Shown here: positions 25,115-34,677 of the stretch, one piece after another
Position numbering within the stretch: the stretch's first letter is position 1
How the letters are laid out: every line of letters begins with the position of its first letter
Assembly (NCBI RefSeq): GCF_013204825.1
Contig: NZ_JABMKV010000001.1
Coordinates: 496,001-560,000 of the forward strand
DNA length: 64,000 nucleotides
Reading direction: 5' to 3'
Origin: Pedobacter boryungensis
GTDB lineage: Bacteria > Bacteroidota > Bacteroidia > Sphingobacteriales > Sphingobacteriaceae
The notes under the pieces: model-generated
Told to the model about the DNA's origin: nothing
Seen by the model: the letters and a program-made list of their open reading frames with translations, nothing else
Databases searched by the model: none
Translations under genes and position numbers: made by a program

Positions 25115-26038
25115 ATGGAATTTGGAAAAGTTACAGAAGCAGAAATTAATACAATTGATTTTACTTTACCACCTGATGGTAAGCAAACTGTTATTACTTT
25201 ACATGATTTAAAACCCGTAGACAAACCACTATATTATGTTGGCTGTGCTAAATGGGGAAGAAAGGAATGGAAAGACCTCATTTATCCAAAGAAAACCAAA
25301 GAAGCAGATTTTTTAGCTGAATATGTAAAACATTTTAATTCTATTGAATTGAATGCAGTTTTTTATAGCATTCCAAAAGAAGAACAAATTTTAAAATGGA
25401 AAGAACAAGTTGCGTTAAATACAAAAAGTGATTTTATATTTTGTCCTAAATTTTCTAGAACGATAACACATATCAAAAGGTTAAAAGAGGCTGATTTTTT
25501 AACAGATGAATACATTAAAGCAATTTCAGCATTTGGTGAATATTTAGGGCCTTGCTTTTTACAAGTAAGCGATAATTTTGGTCCAAATAACATTGAAATA
25601 TTAGAAAATTACCTTAAAAAATTGCCAATAGATTTAAAGGTTTTCGTAGAAGTTAGACATAAGGACTGGTTTGTAGGTAATGCAAAGAAAGAACTGTTTA
25701 GCATGTTATCAAAACTTAAAAAAGGGGCAGCAATTACTGATGCTAGCGGACGAAGAGATTGTCTGCATATGGAATTACCAACTCCAGAAGCTTTTATAAG
25801 ATTTGTAGGGAATGGAGGTAAGTATTTAAGTTCTGATAAAGCAAGGGTAGATGAATGGGTAATCAGAATTAAGAATTGGTTAGATAATGGTTTACAAAGT
25901 GTTTATTTCTTTTTGCACCAGCATGATGAAGCCGATACACCACTAATTGCAGATTATACCATACAAGAATTTAATAAACATTTTGGTAGTGGTTTGTCAC
26001 GCATAAATTTTATTACAAAAAATAATCTACTGTTTTAA
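25115..26038 (+). CDS. DUF72 family protein
   Basis: A 307-residue protein with the DUF72 TIM-barrel-like pattern: YYVGCAKWGRKEWKDLIYP at about 43-61, HFNSIELNAVFYSIP, FCPKFSRTITH, VEVRHKDWF and a C-terminal VYFFLHQHDEA. DUF72 proteins are widespread with no firmly established reaction. There is an N-terminal extension of about 40 residues before the conserved core. It is a single gene downstream of a terminator. Confidence 0.85.
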   Translation: MEFGKVTEAEINTIDFTLPPDGKQTVITLHDLKPVDKPLYYVGCAKWGRKEWKDLIYPKKTKEADFLAEYVKHFNSIELNAVFYSIPKEEQILKWKEQVALNTKSDFIFCPKFSRTITHIKRLKEADFLTDEYIKAISAFGEYLGPCFLQVSDNFGPNNIEILENYLKKLPIDLKVFVEVRHKDWFVGNAKKELFSMLSKLKKGAAITDASGRRDCLHMELPTPEAFIRFVGNGGKYLSSDKARVDEWVIRIKNWLDNGLQSVYFFLHQHDEADTPLIADYTIQEFNKHFGSGLSRINFITKNNLLF

Positions 26039-26084
26039 TAGACTTTTTGTAACTTCAATTATTATATATTAAAAACAATTGAAT

Positions 26085-26720
26085 ATGAGTTTACGACTAA
26101 GCGATACAGCACCAAATTTTAAAGCAACAACCTCTATTGGTGAAATAGATTTTTACGAATATTTGGGTGACAGTTGGGGCGTTTTATTTTCCCATCCAGC
26201 AGATTATACACCGGTTTGTACTACAGAATTAGGACGTACAGCAGCTTTAAAATCCGAATTTGAGAAAAGAAATGTTAAAGTTTTAGCGTTAAGTGTTGAT
26301 TCGGTAGAGTCGCATAAAGGATGGGTTAGCGATATTAATGAAACTCAAAACACTAATGTAGACTTTCCAATTATTGCAGATCAGGATAAGAAAATTGCTG
26401 ATTTGTATGATATGATTCATCCTAATGCATCTGAAACGATGACAGTTCGTTCATTATTTGTTATCTCTCCTGATAAAAAAGTAAAATTGATGATTACATA
26501 TCCTGCATCTACAGGAAGAAATTTTACAGAGGTTTTAAGAGTAATAGATTCTTTGCAATTAACAGCTAATTATAGCGTGGCAACACCAGCAGATTGGAAA
26601 GATGGTGAAGATGTAATTGTTGTAAATAGCATTAAAACAGAAGATATTCCAGCTAAGTTTCCAAAAGGCCACAAAGTGATAAAGCCTTATTTAAGAACAA
26701 CTCCTCAACCAAATAAGTAA
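26085..26720 (+). CDS. Peroxiredoxin, 1-Cys/Prx6-like
   Basis: A 211-residue thioredoxin-fold peroxidase with peroxidatic Cys45 in HPADYTPVCTTELG. The long C-terminal domain (about 160-211) and IIADQDKKIADLYDMIHP and RSLFVISPDKK are typical of the Prx6 subgroup, which reduces hydrogen peroxide and alkyl hydroperoxides. ATG at 26085 is preferred to a TTG two codons earlier because MSLRLSD is the normal opening. It is monocistronic. Confidence 0.92.
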   Translation: MSLRLSDTAPNFKATTSIGEIDFYEYLGDSWGVLFSHPADYTPVCTTELGRTAALKSEFEKRNVKVLALSVDSVESHKGWVSDINETQNTNVDFPIIADQDKKIADLYDMIHPNASETMTVRSLFVISPDKKVKLMITYPASTGRNFTEVLRVIDSLQLTANYSVATPADWKDGEDVIVVNSIKTEDIPAKFPKGHKVIKPYLRTTPQPNK

Positions 26721-26804
26721 TCTCAATTTTTTTTCGATTTAAAATTTTTTGTAATTAACTTTAAATCAGTTACTATTAAAAATTTCAATACAATTTAAAA
26801 TTTT

Positions 26805-27002
26805 ATGAATACGGGAAAAGTTAAATGGTTTAATACTCAAAAAGGTTATGGATTTATTATTTATGACGGTAATAAAGAGATTTTTGTTCACTTTAAAGAT
26901 GTAGTAGGAGGAATAGACAGTATTAAAGAGAATGATGAGGTTGAATTTGAGACTGTAGAAGGTAAAAAAGGATTACAAGCCGTTAATGTCAAAAAAGTAT
27001 AG
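26805..27002 (+). CDS. Cold-shock-domain protein
   Basis: A 65-residue single cold-shock domain: GKVKWFNTQKGYGFI carries RNP1 and IFVHFKDV carries RNP2. These small OB-fold proteins bind single-stranded RNA and DNA and act as RNA chaperones. It has a 5' untranslated region rich in A and T and its own terminator. Several paralogues are usual, so a specific csp name is not assigned. Confidence 0.92.
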   Translation: MNTGKVKWFNTQKGYGFIIYDGNKEIFVHFKDVVGGIDSIKENDEVEFETVEGKKGLQAVNVKKV

Positions 27003-27023
27003 GCAACATTAACATAACATATT

Positions 27024-27053
27024 AAGCTTTACGAATTTGTAAGGCTTTTTTTA
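27024..27053 (+). terminator. Intrinsic terminator of the cold-shock gene
   Basis: AAGCTTTAC (27024-27032) pairs with GTAAGGCTT (27039-27047; one wobble), followed by a T run. It may also serve the converging methyltransferase gene. Confidence 0.85.
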
Positions 27054-27054
27054 T

Positions 27055-28233
27055 TTAATAATGTTGAATGATCTTAGCTTTTAAAACTAAATAACCTTCA
27101 TTGGTTTGAGTGAATACAATAAAATCGTCGTGGCTTGAACTGATTTTATATTTTTTGACCAATTGTTCAGATTTTTCGGGGAAATTTCGAACAATAACAT
27201 TTCCTATTAGGTTTTTTTCTTTCTTAAGTTCGTTTAAGGTTAAGAGTGAATTAATTTTGAAAATTCTACCTAAGAATTCTTGTTTTACATCATCACTAAA
27301 ATACAATTGACTTTGCGGATGCAATTTTTTCAACCCAAATCTTTTTGCTATTAAATTAAATGCTCCACTTTTCAATAGAGCTACATCAGGCTCATACAAA
27401 TATCCAAAAGGTGCGGAAGTTGCTATTTCTGTAGTTAGCTGTAAATCACTTAAAGGAAAATAAAAGGTTTTATGAGTAGTGTTTAAAGTGGTACAAACAA
27501 TTTTTGTTTCACCTATAAAATTTTTATCAATTACCCACAACAACTCTTTACATTCGTTTTTTACGCTTACAATATGAATTTCACTTACATATTGTAACTC
27601 ACTTAAACCAGCCGAAATATCAAGCAAAGGGGCAGTTTTGATAATTATTCTTTGTGCTTTCTCTAAAAAAAGCGATAAGTGTTCAGTTACATCTGGTGTG
27701 CAATCTTTAAGTTTAAAAACCTTATTGCTATGACTTCTCCTTGCGGGATCAATATAAATGCAATCGAATTTTTGAGGATTGTTTTTTAGAAATTCAATTC
27801 CATCTTCTGCTATAAAATTGATATTACCTGCACCTAAAATTTTCGCATTATGGGCCGTAATTTCTGATAATTCTGGATTGATTTCGCAACTATAAACTTC
27901 ATTTATTTTTTTAGAAAAGAAATAACTATCTACTCCAAAACCTGCTGTAAGGTCAATTAATGAACTTCCAATTGCTAAATTAGCTTTATAAGCGGCGGTA
28001 GCTTCAGATGAACATTGTTCTATACAAAGTAAAACTGGATAATAAATCCCTTGCTGATTAAACCAAGTTGGAAGTTTGTGAACAGACTTTTTCTTCGCTG
28101 CAATTTGTCCAGCTAATTCTGCTGAACTTACATTTTTAAACAACGATTTTGACAGTGCAATTTTATTTACATCTGCATTAATATGCTCAATAATGTAGAG
28201 TTGAACTTCATTGTTTAAAATGTTTTCATTCAT
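27055..28233 (-). CDS. Class I SAM methyltransferase with C-terminal THUMP-like domain
   Basis: A 392-residue protein. The methyltransferase core has the SAM-binding DLTAGFGVDSYFFS (about 93-106), CEINPELSEIT and a DCIYIDPARR motif that replaces the usual DPPY-type active-site loop. The C-terminal third (about 300-392; FGLKKLHPQSQLYFSD, NVIVRNFP) matches the THUMP-like domain of the PG_1098-type family, which is common in Bacteroidota. It probably acts on RNA; the target is not known. Confidence 0.8.
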   Translation of the reverse strand: MNENILNNEVQLYIIEHINADVNKIALSKSLFKNVSSAELAGQIAAKKKSVHKLPTWFNQQGIYYPVLLCIEQCSSEATAAYKANLAIGSSLIDLTAGFGVDSYFFSKKINEVYSCEINPELSEITAHNAKILGAGNINFIAEDGIEFLKNNPQKFDCIYIDPARRSHSNKVFKLKDCTPDVTEHLSLFLEKAQRIIIKTAPLLDISAGLSELQYVSEIHIVSVKNECKELLWVIDKNFIGETKIVCTTLNTTHKTFYFPLSDLQLTTEIATSAPFGYLYEPDVALLKSGAFNLIAKRFGLKKLHPQSQLYFSDDVKQEFLGRIFKINSLLTLNELKKEKNLIGNVIVRNFPEKSEQLVKKYKISSSHDDFIVFTQTNEGYLVLKAKIIQHY

Positions 28234-28285
28234 TGGTCTTATTGTTTTTGAAAACTATTTACTTTTTTAGTTTCTAAAATTTGTG

Positions 28286-28372
28286 CGTCATTGCGAGCAT
28301 TGCGAAGCAATCTTAATGCGAAAACTGTTAATCCTAGTGTTGTAAGATTGCTTCGTGCCTCGCAATGATGAG
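28286..28372. repeat. REP-like inverted pair (CGTCATTGCGAG...CTCGCAATGATG)
   Basis: Two opposing copies of the same element form a long hairpin: TCATTGCGAG and GAAGCAATCTTA on one side, TAAGATTGCTTC and CTCGCAATGATGA on the other. It sits in the 147-base gap between lysC and the methyltransferase, where it could also stop minus-strand transcription from lysC. Relatives are at 8687 and 7756. Confidence 0.7.
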
Positions 28373-28380
28373 TTTGCAGC

Positions 28381-29646
28381 TTACACTTTGTCTTTCATTA
28401 CAATTTGACATGTATGACGGCTTTTTACTTCCAATAATACATTTTTGTTAACAATGACTCTGTCGATAGTCTGCTGGTTATAATAGCGGATAGTTACCAA
28501 CTCCAATCCCTTGTTATATTTTACTTTAAAGGTTTCAGATAAGTCAGTTATTAATTGCTTAATTTTTTCCTCATCGTTATCTACACTTACAGAAAAACTG
28601 ATAGCAGAATTAAGCATAGTATTCACTTTCACTTTGTTTTTGTGTAAAATATTGAAAATATGGCTTAAATTTTCTTCGATGATAAAAGAAAAATCTTTAG
28701 GAAAGATGGAAATCAAAACTTGATTTACTTTAAAAATAAAAGAAGGTACAGGCAAAGGCGTTGGCACACCAGTAATAGCTGTTCCTATAGCTTCAGGTTG
28801 CAAAAAAGAACGAACATAAAGTGGAATTCCTTTGTTTTGAATAGGTTTTATTGTTTTTGGATGAATTACCGTTGCTCCATAATAAGTCAATTCTATCGCA
28901 TCATGATATGATAACTGCGGTATTTTCTCAGTTTCATCAAACCATTTCGGATCAGCATTTAAAACACCAGGTACATCTTTCCAAATAGTCATTGATTCTG
29001 CATTTAAACAAGCGCAAAAAATAGCAGCCGAATAATCAGAACCCTCTCTGCCTAAAGTGCTCGTGAAATTTTCACTAGTACCTCCAATAAAACCTTGTGT
29101 AACTACGATCCCTTTACTTAAATATGTGGGTAAATGCTTCTGGATTTCTTGCTCTGTTTTATCCCAAATTACATTCGCATCCCGGTAATTGTTATCGGTT
29201 TTTATATAATTTCTAGCATCAGTCCAAATAGTAAAACAACCAATTAAATTTAAATATGCCGCAACAATTTTGGTAGAAACTAATTCACCAATCGAAACAA
29301 TTTGATCGTATAAATAATCAGCGCTATCGCTTGCTTCTTCCTCCAAAAGCCATTCTATCTCTACAAAAGTATTTGCTACATCATCATAAATAGGGTTTTT
29401 ATGATCTGTAAATAATGTTGATATAATTTCGAAATGATAGGCTTTTATTTCTTCAAATAATTGATGGGCTCTTTCTTCACCTTTAACATAGGCCCAGGTT
29501 AATTCTTCTAGTTTATTGGTCATTTTTCCCATGGCAGAGATTACAATCAATAAATTAGTTGAAGGATAACCCTGTACAATTTTGGCCAAATTTTTAACGC
29601 CTTCTGCATCTTTTACAGAAGCTCCTCCGAATTTAAATACTTGCAT
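28381..29646 (-). CDS. lysC: Aspartate kinase, monofunctional
   Basis: A 421-residue protein. The N-terminal kinase motif is FKFGGASVKDA (4-14). TLGREGSDYSAAIFCACLNA and WKDVPGVLNADP are the aspartate-binding segments, and two ACT-like regulatory parts follow from about residue 300. It phosphorylates aspartate, the first step to lysine, threonine and methionine. It is the last gene of a four-gene minus-strand operon with one- to four-base overlaps (yggS, GNAT, DUF3298, lysC). Confidence 0.93.
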   Translation of the reverse strand: MQVFKFGGASVKDAEGVKNLAKIVQGYPSTNLLIVISAMGKMTNKLEELTWAYVKGEERAHQLFEEIKAYHFEIISTLFTDHKNPIYDDVANTFVEIEWLLEEEASDSADYLYDQIVSIGELVSTKIVAAYLNLIGCFTIWTDARNYIKTDNNYRDANVIWDKTEQEIQKHLPTYLSKGIVVTQGFIGGTSENFTSTLGREGSDYSAAIFCACLNAESMTIWKDVPGVLNADPKWFDETEKIPQLSYHDAIELTYYGATVIHPKTIKPIQNKGIPLYVRSFLQPEAIGTAITGVPTPLPVPSFIFKVNQVLISIFPKDFSFIIEENLSHIFNILHKNKVKVNTMLNSAISFSVSVDNDEEKIKQLITDLSETFKVKYNKGLELVTIRYYNQQTIDRVIVNKNVLLEVKSRHTCQIVMKDKV

Positions 29647-30446
29647 TAATTTGTTTCTGTTAAAATAGTATTTGGCTTAGCAATGCCTTTTAAAGTTGAA
29701 AATGGGATGGTTAATTTTGTTATTCCTTCAGAATAGGGTTTAATTTCATACGGATTATAAAGAAAAACTAGACCTTTATTACTCACATAAAAATTTTCTG
29801 GTAGGTGAAATTTATCATCACTAAAAAAATATTTTCCGCTTAGTGGTTCTGTTGTCGTTAATTTTTCATCTTTTCTAAAAATAGCTTCAGCAACGCTTAC
29901 TAATTTTTCACGCTGATTAGTTGCTATTAATGAATCTAACGTAAGTGCACTATTAGTTTTTGTATTATAATTTAGATAAGAAAAACTAGTATTTGGATGA
30001 GCACCACCAGAATAATCAGAGTTTATATATTGCAAAGCGATGTAATTGTTGGTTTGGCGAAGCAACTTAACACTAATAGTTAACCACCATGTTTGAGCAC
30101 TAGTTTTATTTTGTGCATGAAAATCATCATATCCATTTACAAAACTAGTAGCAATATCTTTATAAGATGTGGCTTTTTCTTCTTCACCTATATAATTAAA
30201 AACTTGCCTTAAAATGTAATTATTTAAGATTTCGTTTTTAAATATTGGATAGGTAATCACTGCCTTTGTCGTATCCGAAATTTTAAAATCCGTTTTAACT
30301 ACATTTTTACTGTAAATTTTAACAGAATCGTAAGCGTAAGTTAAAGTATCAACAGTAATCTCATTTTTGCTGCTATCTCTATTTTTTTCATTTCTGCATG
30401 CAGAAAAAATGCAAATCCCAATAAAAAATATAGCTAATTTTTTCAT
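29646..30446 (-). CDS. DUF3298/DUF4163-type lipoprotein
   Basis: A 266-residue protein from ATG at 30446, with a lipoprotein signal (IFSAC). A longer reading frame 15 codons upstream would destroy the signal and overlap the GNAT gene, so this start is preferred. The C-terminal half contains NYIALQYINSDYSGGAHPNTSFSYLNYN (core SDYSGGAHPN), characteristic of the DUF4163-DUF3298 (RsiV-like C-terminal) fold. It overlaps GNAT by four bases and lysC by one. Role unknown; probably periplasmic. Confidence 0.82.
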   Translation of the reverse strand: MKKLAIFFIGICIFSACRNEKNRDSSKNEITVDTLTYAYDSVKIYSKNVVKTDFKISDTTKAVITYPIFKNEILNNYILRQVFNYIGEEEKATSYKDIATSFVNGYDDFHAQNKTSAQTWWLTISVKLLRQTNNYIALQYINSDYSGGAHPNTSFSYLNYNTKTNSALTLDSLIATNQREKLVSVAEAIFRKDEKLTTTEPLSGKYFFSDDKFHLPENFYVSNKGLVFLYNPYEIKPYSEGITKLTIPFSTLKGIAKPNTILTETN

Positions 30447-30913
30447 ATTAATTTTTGTGTTTGCTCTTTTGAAAATGAGGCATTTAGCCAACCACTTTCA
30501 ATATCAGCAGCATATTTATTATAGAAATTTATAGCTGGTTCATTCCAATCTAAAACCTGCCAAACCATGCCATTATAATTTCCATTTTTTGCTTCCTGAA
30601 TTACTTTTTCAAATAACAATTTGCCAACACCCTTTCCTCTGCATGCATCAGTTACCAAGAAATCTTCTAAATATAAACGACAGCCTTTCCATGTTGAGTA
30701 TCTCGTGTAAAATAAAGCAAAACCGATAATCAAACCGTTCTCCTCTGCAACAAAAGCTTTCCAAACGGGACTTTGTCCAAAACCAGCGTCAACAAATTCG
30801 GATAATGTTACCGTAACTTCTTCGGGCGCTTTTTCATAAATAGCTAATTCGTTAATTAATTCTAATAATCTTACGCAGTCTTCCTTAACCGCTACTCTTA
30901 TAGTTACATTCAT
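30443..30913 (-). CDS. GNAT family N-acetyltransferase
   Basis: A 156-residue GNAT protein. The acetyl-CoA-binding motif A is CRGKGVGKLLFEKVI, with LEDFLVTDA before it and NEPAINFYNKYAA after it. The arrangement resembles the spermidine/diamine acetyltransferase-like subgroup; the substrate is not predictable. ATG at 30913 overlaps the yggS stop by one base, so it is preferred to a start four codons earlier. Confidence 0.85.
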   Translation of the reverse strand: MNVTIRVAVKEDCVRLLELINELAIYEKAPEEVTVTLSEFVDAGFGQSPVWKAFVAEENGLIIGFALFYTRYSTWKGCRLYLEDFLVTDACRGKGVGKLLFEKVIQEAKNGNYNGMVWQVLDWNEPAINFYNKYAADIESGWLNASFSKEQTQKLI

Positions 30914-31599
30914 TAGGCTTTCCAATGTTTAATTACTCTTTTTCCAAATATATTACTTCCAATTCTTACCATAGTGCTCCCTTGCTCAATTGCTAATTTG
31001 TAATCTGAAGACATACCCATAGAAATTTCTTTAAAACTATCTTCTTTTCTAAAGAAACTTAGTTTAATGCCCTCAAAAAGTACTTTTAATTCCTGAAATT
31101 CTGCTTTAGTTTGTCCTTCTAATGCAGTATTGGTTGCAATTCCCATTAAGCCTACAATTCTAACATTTTTTAAAGTTTCGAATTCTTCAGAACGTAAAAG
31201 CTCAATGGCTTCGTCAAATCCCAAACCAAATTTAGTATCCTCATCAGCAATATAAATTTGCAATAAACAATCTATTATTCTATTGTTTTTTGCAGCTTGC
31301 TTATCAATTTCTTTCAATAATTTAAGACTATCAACAGATTCTATCAGTTTTACGAAAGGAGCAATGTATTTAACTTTATTGCTTTGCAAATGACCAATTA
31401 AATGCCATTCTATATCTAGTGGCAATTGAGCTTGTTTTTCTACCATCTCTTGCACTAAATTCTCTCCAAAAACTCTTTGTCCAGCATCATAAGCTGTAAG
31501 TACGGCATCTGCCGGATGATTTTTAGAAACCGCTACCAACTTAACGCCAACTTGTTCTAATTCATTTTTATATTTTAATAAGTTATCTGCAATGCTCAT
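30913..31599 (-). CDS. YggS family pyridoxal-phosphate homeostasis protein
   Basis: A 228-residue PLP-binding barrel. The PLP lysine sits in LVAVSKNHPAD (about 21-31). FGENLVQEMVEKQ, WHLIGHLQSNKVKYI and the C-terminal MGMSSDYKLAIEQGSTMVRIGSNIFG are diagnostic. YggS/PLPBP buffers free PLP and has no known catalytic activity. It is the first gene of the minus-strand operon ending in lysC and diverges from the DUF4296 gene. Confidence 0.93.
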   Translation of the reverse strand: MSIADNLLKYKNELEQVGVKLVAVSKNHPADAVLTAYDAGQRVFGENLVQEMVEKQAQLPLDIEWHLIGHLQSNKVKYIAPFVKLIESVDSLKLLKEIDKQAAKNNRIIDCLLQIYIADEDTKFGLGFDEAIELLRSEEFETLKNVRIVGLMGIATNTALEGQTKAEFQELKVLFEGIKLSFFRKEDSFKEISMGMSSDYKLAIEQGSTMVRIGSNIFGKRVIKHWKA

Positions 31600-31606
31600 T
31601 TATCAG

Positions 31607-31614
31607 TATTTTTG
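31607..31614 (+). promoter_or_regulatory. -7 box (TATTTTTG) upstream of DUF4296-mutS2
   Basis: A perfect TAnnTTTG in the divergent gap between yggS and the DUF4296 gene, about 57 bases before the ATG at 31671. No clear -33 TTG. Confidence 0.35.
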
Positions 31615-31670
31615 GTAAAATTAACAACCTTAGCGCAATTTGGCTAAGAAATAGAAAGGTTTTATTAATA

Positions 31671-32138
31671 ATGAAAAGATTTTTTGTCATCCTTATACTT
31701 TGTGCCTTGCTTTATGCCTGTAAACCTGGTATTCCAAAAGACCTTATCCAGCCAGATAAAATGGAGAAAGTATTATATGATATTCATATTGTAGATGGGT
31801 ACTCAGCATCTTTTGCAAATGCTGACAGCTCAAAAAAAGTTATTTCTTCACTCTATAAAGGTATTTATAAAAAGTATGGAATAGATTCTGCTTTATACAA
31901 TCAAAGTTTAGATTACTATTACAAGCATCCCGATGTGATGAAAACAATGTATGATAACATCAGTCTTAATTTGAATAAAGAAAAAGAGGGTTTGTCAAGA
32001 ACTATTGCATTAGAAAATAGTAATACTTCCTTATCTGGTGCTGCATTATTAGCACCTCCTGCAAAACCCTTAGATACAACTTTTAAATTGGGTAGCAATC
32101 CATTAAAAATGTATTCAGTTGATTATCAAGTTCAATAA
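31671..32138 (+). CDS. DUF4296 domain lipoprotein
   Basis: A 155-residue lipoprotein (LLYAC, Cys17). The region about 22-105 (PDKMEKVLYDIHIVDGYSA, YKKYGIDSALYNQSLDYYYKHPD) is the DUF4296 domain found only in Bacteroidota. Its function is unknown. It is five bases upstream of mutS2 and probably transcribed with it; such pairing may be incidental. Confidence 0.85.
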   Translation: MKRFFVILILCALLYACKPGIPKDLIQPDKMEKVLYDIHIVDGYSASFANADSSKKVISSLYKGIYKKYGIDSALYNQSLDYYYKHPDVMKTMYDNISLNLNKEKEGLSRTIALENSNTSLSGAALLAPPAKPLDTTFKLGSNPLKMYSVDYQVQ

Positions 32139-32143
32139 AGTAT

Positions 32144-34513
32144 ATGTTATATCCTGAAAACTGCCAAGAACGTTTAGGTTTTAATGAAATTAGACAATTA
32201 GTTCATCAACATTGTTTAAGTACGATGGGCCAAGCATTGGTTAATAAAATGCAGGTGATGACCAAATACGATCAAATAAATAAATTTCTTCGTCAAACTA
32301 ATGAATTTAAAAGTATTTTAGAAAACCAAGAACCACTACAAATTAGTACGTTTTTCGATATTAAAGTCCTAGCAGATAAAATTAGGGTAGAGGGTACATA
32401 TTTAATGGAAGATGAACTTTTCCAGATTTATGCATCCTTGCAAACCGTTTTTTCTGTAATCAGATTTTTTGATGAACGCAAAGAAATATATCCTAATCTC
32501 GAAGCTCTTTTTGAACATTTACCAATAGAGAAAAATATCCTCAAAAAGATAGAAGTCATTTTAGATCCGAAAGGGAAAATAAAACCTAATGCTTCTTCAG
32601 AATTACAAGAAATTACTGCAGCAATTGCTAAAGGCGAACAAGAAGTGCGTAAAAGAATGGATTCTATTTACAAAATGGCAGTGAGTAAAAACTGGGTTGC
32701 AGATGGCAGTTTAACAGTTCGAGATGGAAGAATTTGTATTCCAATTTTAGCGGAAAATAAAAGAAAACTGAAAGGATTTATTCACGATGAATCTGCAAGT
32801 GGACAAACTGTGTATTTAGAACCAGAAGAGGTTTTTACCTTAAATAATAAACTTCGAGATTTAGAATTCGATAAGCGTAGAGAAATTATTAAAATTTTAA
32901 TTGCGTTAACAACCGAATTAAGACCATACACACCACTTTTATTGTCGTATCATGGTTTCTTAACCAAATTAGATTTCGTAAGAGCAAAAGCATTGTTTGC
33001 AATTGATATTCAGGCTAATATGCCTGTGTTAGTAAAAGAAGCTAAAACAAAGTTGATCAATGCAAAACATCCGTTATTGTTATTGTCGTTTGCTACTGAA
33101 AAGAAAACGGTTGTTCCGTTAAACATTCATATGAATGAAAATTTAAGGATAGTTTTAGTCTCAGGGCCAAATGCTGGTGGTAAATCGGTTTGTATGAAAA
33201 CGGTTGGCTTATTACAAATGATGTTGCAAACGGGATTACTTGTACCTGTGGATGAAGCTAGCGAAATGGGGATATTCGATCAGATTTTTGCAGATATTGG
33301 TGATGATCAATCTATCGAATCTGATTTGAGTACCTACAGTGCTCATTTAACAAAAATGAGGTATTTTGTTGAACATGCATCGCCAAAAACACTGGTTTTG
33401 ATTGATGAGTTTGGAACTGGAACTGATCCTCAATTTGGTGGGCCAATGGCCGAAGCAGTTTTAGAAGTCTTAAATACCAAAAAAGTTCGTGGGGTAATCA
33501 CTACACATTATTCTAATTTAAAATTATTTGCAGGTAATACTAATGGATTAGAAAATGCATCTATGTTATTTGATAATAGCAAAATGAAACCACTTTATAT
33601 TTTAGATTTAGGTAAACCTGGAAGTTCTTATGCGTTTGAAATTGCACAAAATATCGGATTGCAAAAAGAGGTTTTAGCATTGGCAAAACAAAAAACAGGG
33701 ACAAATCAGAATAGCATTGATAGTTTATTGGTGGATTTAGAAAAAGAGAAAAGACAAATCCACGAAACTAAAATCAATTTGGCAAATCAGCAAAATAAGG
33801 TTAAAAACTTAGTTGCAGAGAATGAAAAGCTTAAACTGTTTTTAGAAGAAAATAAAAAGGTTTTAATTAAGGAAGCTAAATTGGAAGCCCAAACTATTAT
33901 CCGCGATGCGAATAAACTAGTTGAAAATACAATTGCCCAAATAAAGGAAAAACAAGCTGATAAAGTTGTAACGAAAGAATTGAGGCAAAATCTGCAAAAA
34001 GGTTTAGCTAAAAATGAAGTTAAAGAAGAGCGTAAACCAATTGTTAAAACAGATAATTCTGCAATTGAAGTAGGTGATTGGGTTCAACTTATCCAGACTG
34101 AAACCAGTGGCCAGGTTTTAGAAATTAACCGAGATAATTTGGTTTTAGCTTTGGGAGATTTACGTTCTGTAGTTAAAAGAAATAGGGTACAAAAAATTAG
34201 TAATCGCCAAGCTAAAAAAGTAGTGCAAAGCAATTCGTTTTCAGGCAGAATATCTGAGGCGATTACCAACTTTAAACCTGAATTAGATTTACGTGGAATG
34301 CGTGGTGAAAATGCAGTACAAGAAGTCGAAAATTATTTAGATAAAGCTATTATGTTGGGTTTTCCATCCATTAAGTTAATTCACGGTAAAGGAGATGGTA
34401 TTTTAAGAAAATTGATAAGAGAACAGCTCAGAAAATACAAAGAAGTTACTCATTTGGAAGATGAACATGCGGATAGAGGAGGAGATGGAATTACCTATGT
34501 TCACTTAAAATAA
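32144..34513 (+). CDS. mutS2: MutS2 family endonuclease/ATPase
   Basis: A 789-residue protein with the MutS2 layout: core clamp (1-300), ABC-type ATPase with Walker A GPNAGGKS (341-348) and Walker B LVLIDEFGTGTDP, a coiled coil (about 520-620) and a C-terminal Smr nuclease domain (about 712-789; LDLRGMRGENAVQ, IKLIHGKGDGILRK). MutS2 proteins act on recombination intermediates and, in Bacillus, on collided ribosomes. There is no mismatch-recognition domain, which separates it from MutS. Confidence 0.95.
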   Translation: MLYPENCQERLGFNEIRQLVHQHCLSTMGQALVNKMQVMTKYDQINKFLRQTNEFKSILENQEPLQISTFFDIKVLADKIRVEGTYLMEDELFQIYASLQTVFSVIRFFDERKEIYPNLEALFEHLPIEKNILKKIEVILDPKGKIKPNASSELQEITAAIAKGEQEVRKRMDSIYKMAVSKNWVADGSLTVRDGRICIPILAENKRKLKGFIHDESASGQTVYLEPEEVFTLNNKLRDLEFDKRREIIKILIALTTELRPYTPLLLSYHGFLTKLDFVRAKALFAIDIQANMPVLVKEAKTKLINAKHPLLLLSFATEKKTVVPLNIHMNENLRIVLVSGPNAGGKSVCMKTVGLLQMMLQTGLLVPVDEASEMGIFDQIFADIGDDQSIESDLSTYSAHLTKMRYFVEHASPKTLVLIDEFGTGTDPQFGGPMAEAVLEVLNTKKVRGVITTHYSNLKLFAGNTNGLENASMLFDNSKMKPLYILDLGKPGSSYAFEIAQNIGLQKEVLALAKQKTGTNQNSIDSLLVDLEKEKRQIHETKINLANQQNKVKNLVAENEKLKLFLEENKKVLIKEAKLEAQTIIRDANKLVENTIAQIKEKQADKVVTKELRQNLQKGLAKNEVKEERKPIVKTDNSAIEVGDWVQLIQTETSGQVLEINRDNLVLALGDLRSVVKRNRVQKISNRQAKKVVQSNSFSGRISEAITNFKPELDLRGMRGENAVQEVENYLDKAIMLGFPSIKLIHGKGDGILRKLIREQLRKYKEVTHLEDEHADRGGDGITYVHLK

Positions 34514-34677
34514 TTTAAATCGTAAAATACGATCAGAATGATTTCTTAATCTCCTTAATTCCTTACAATTGTGGATGTTTTTCAGTGTGTCTTAGTGTAA
34601 AATATACAATTCACTAATCCGTTAATGCATTTGGAAACGGCCTAATAACTTTATAATTTAGCCATAAAACAGAGTGT

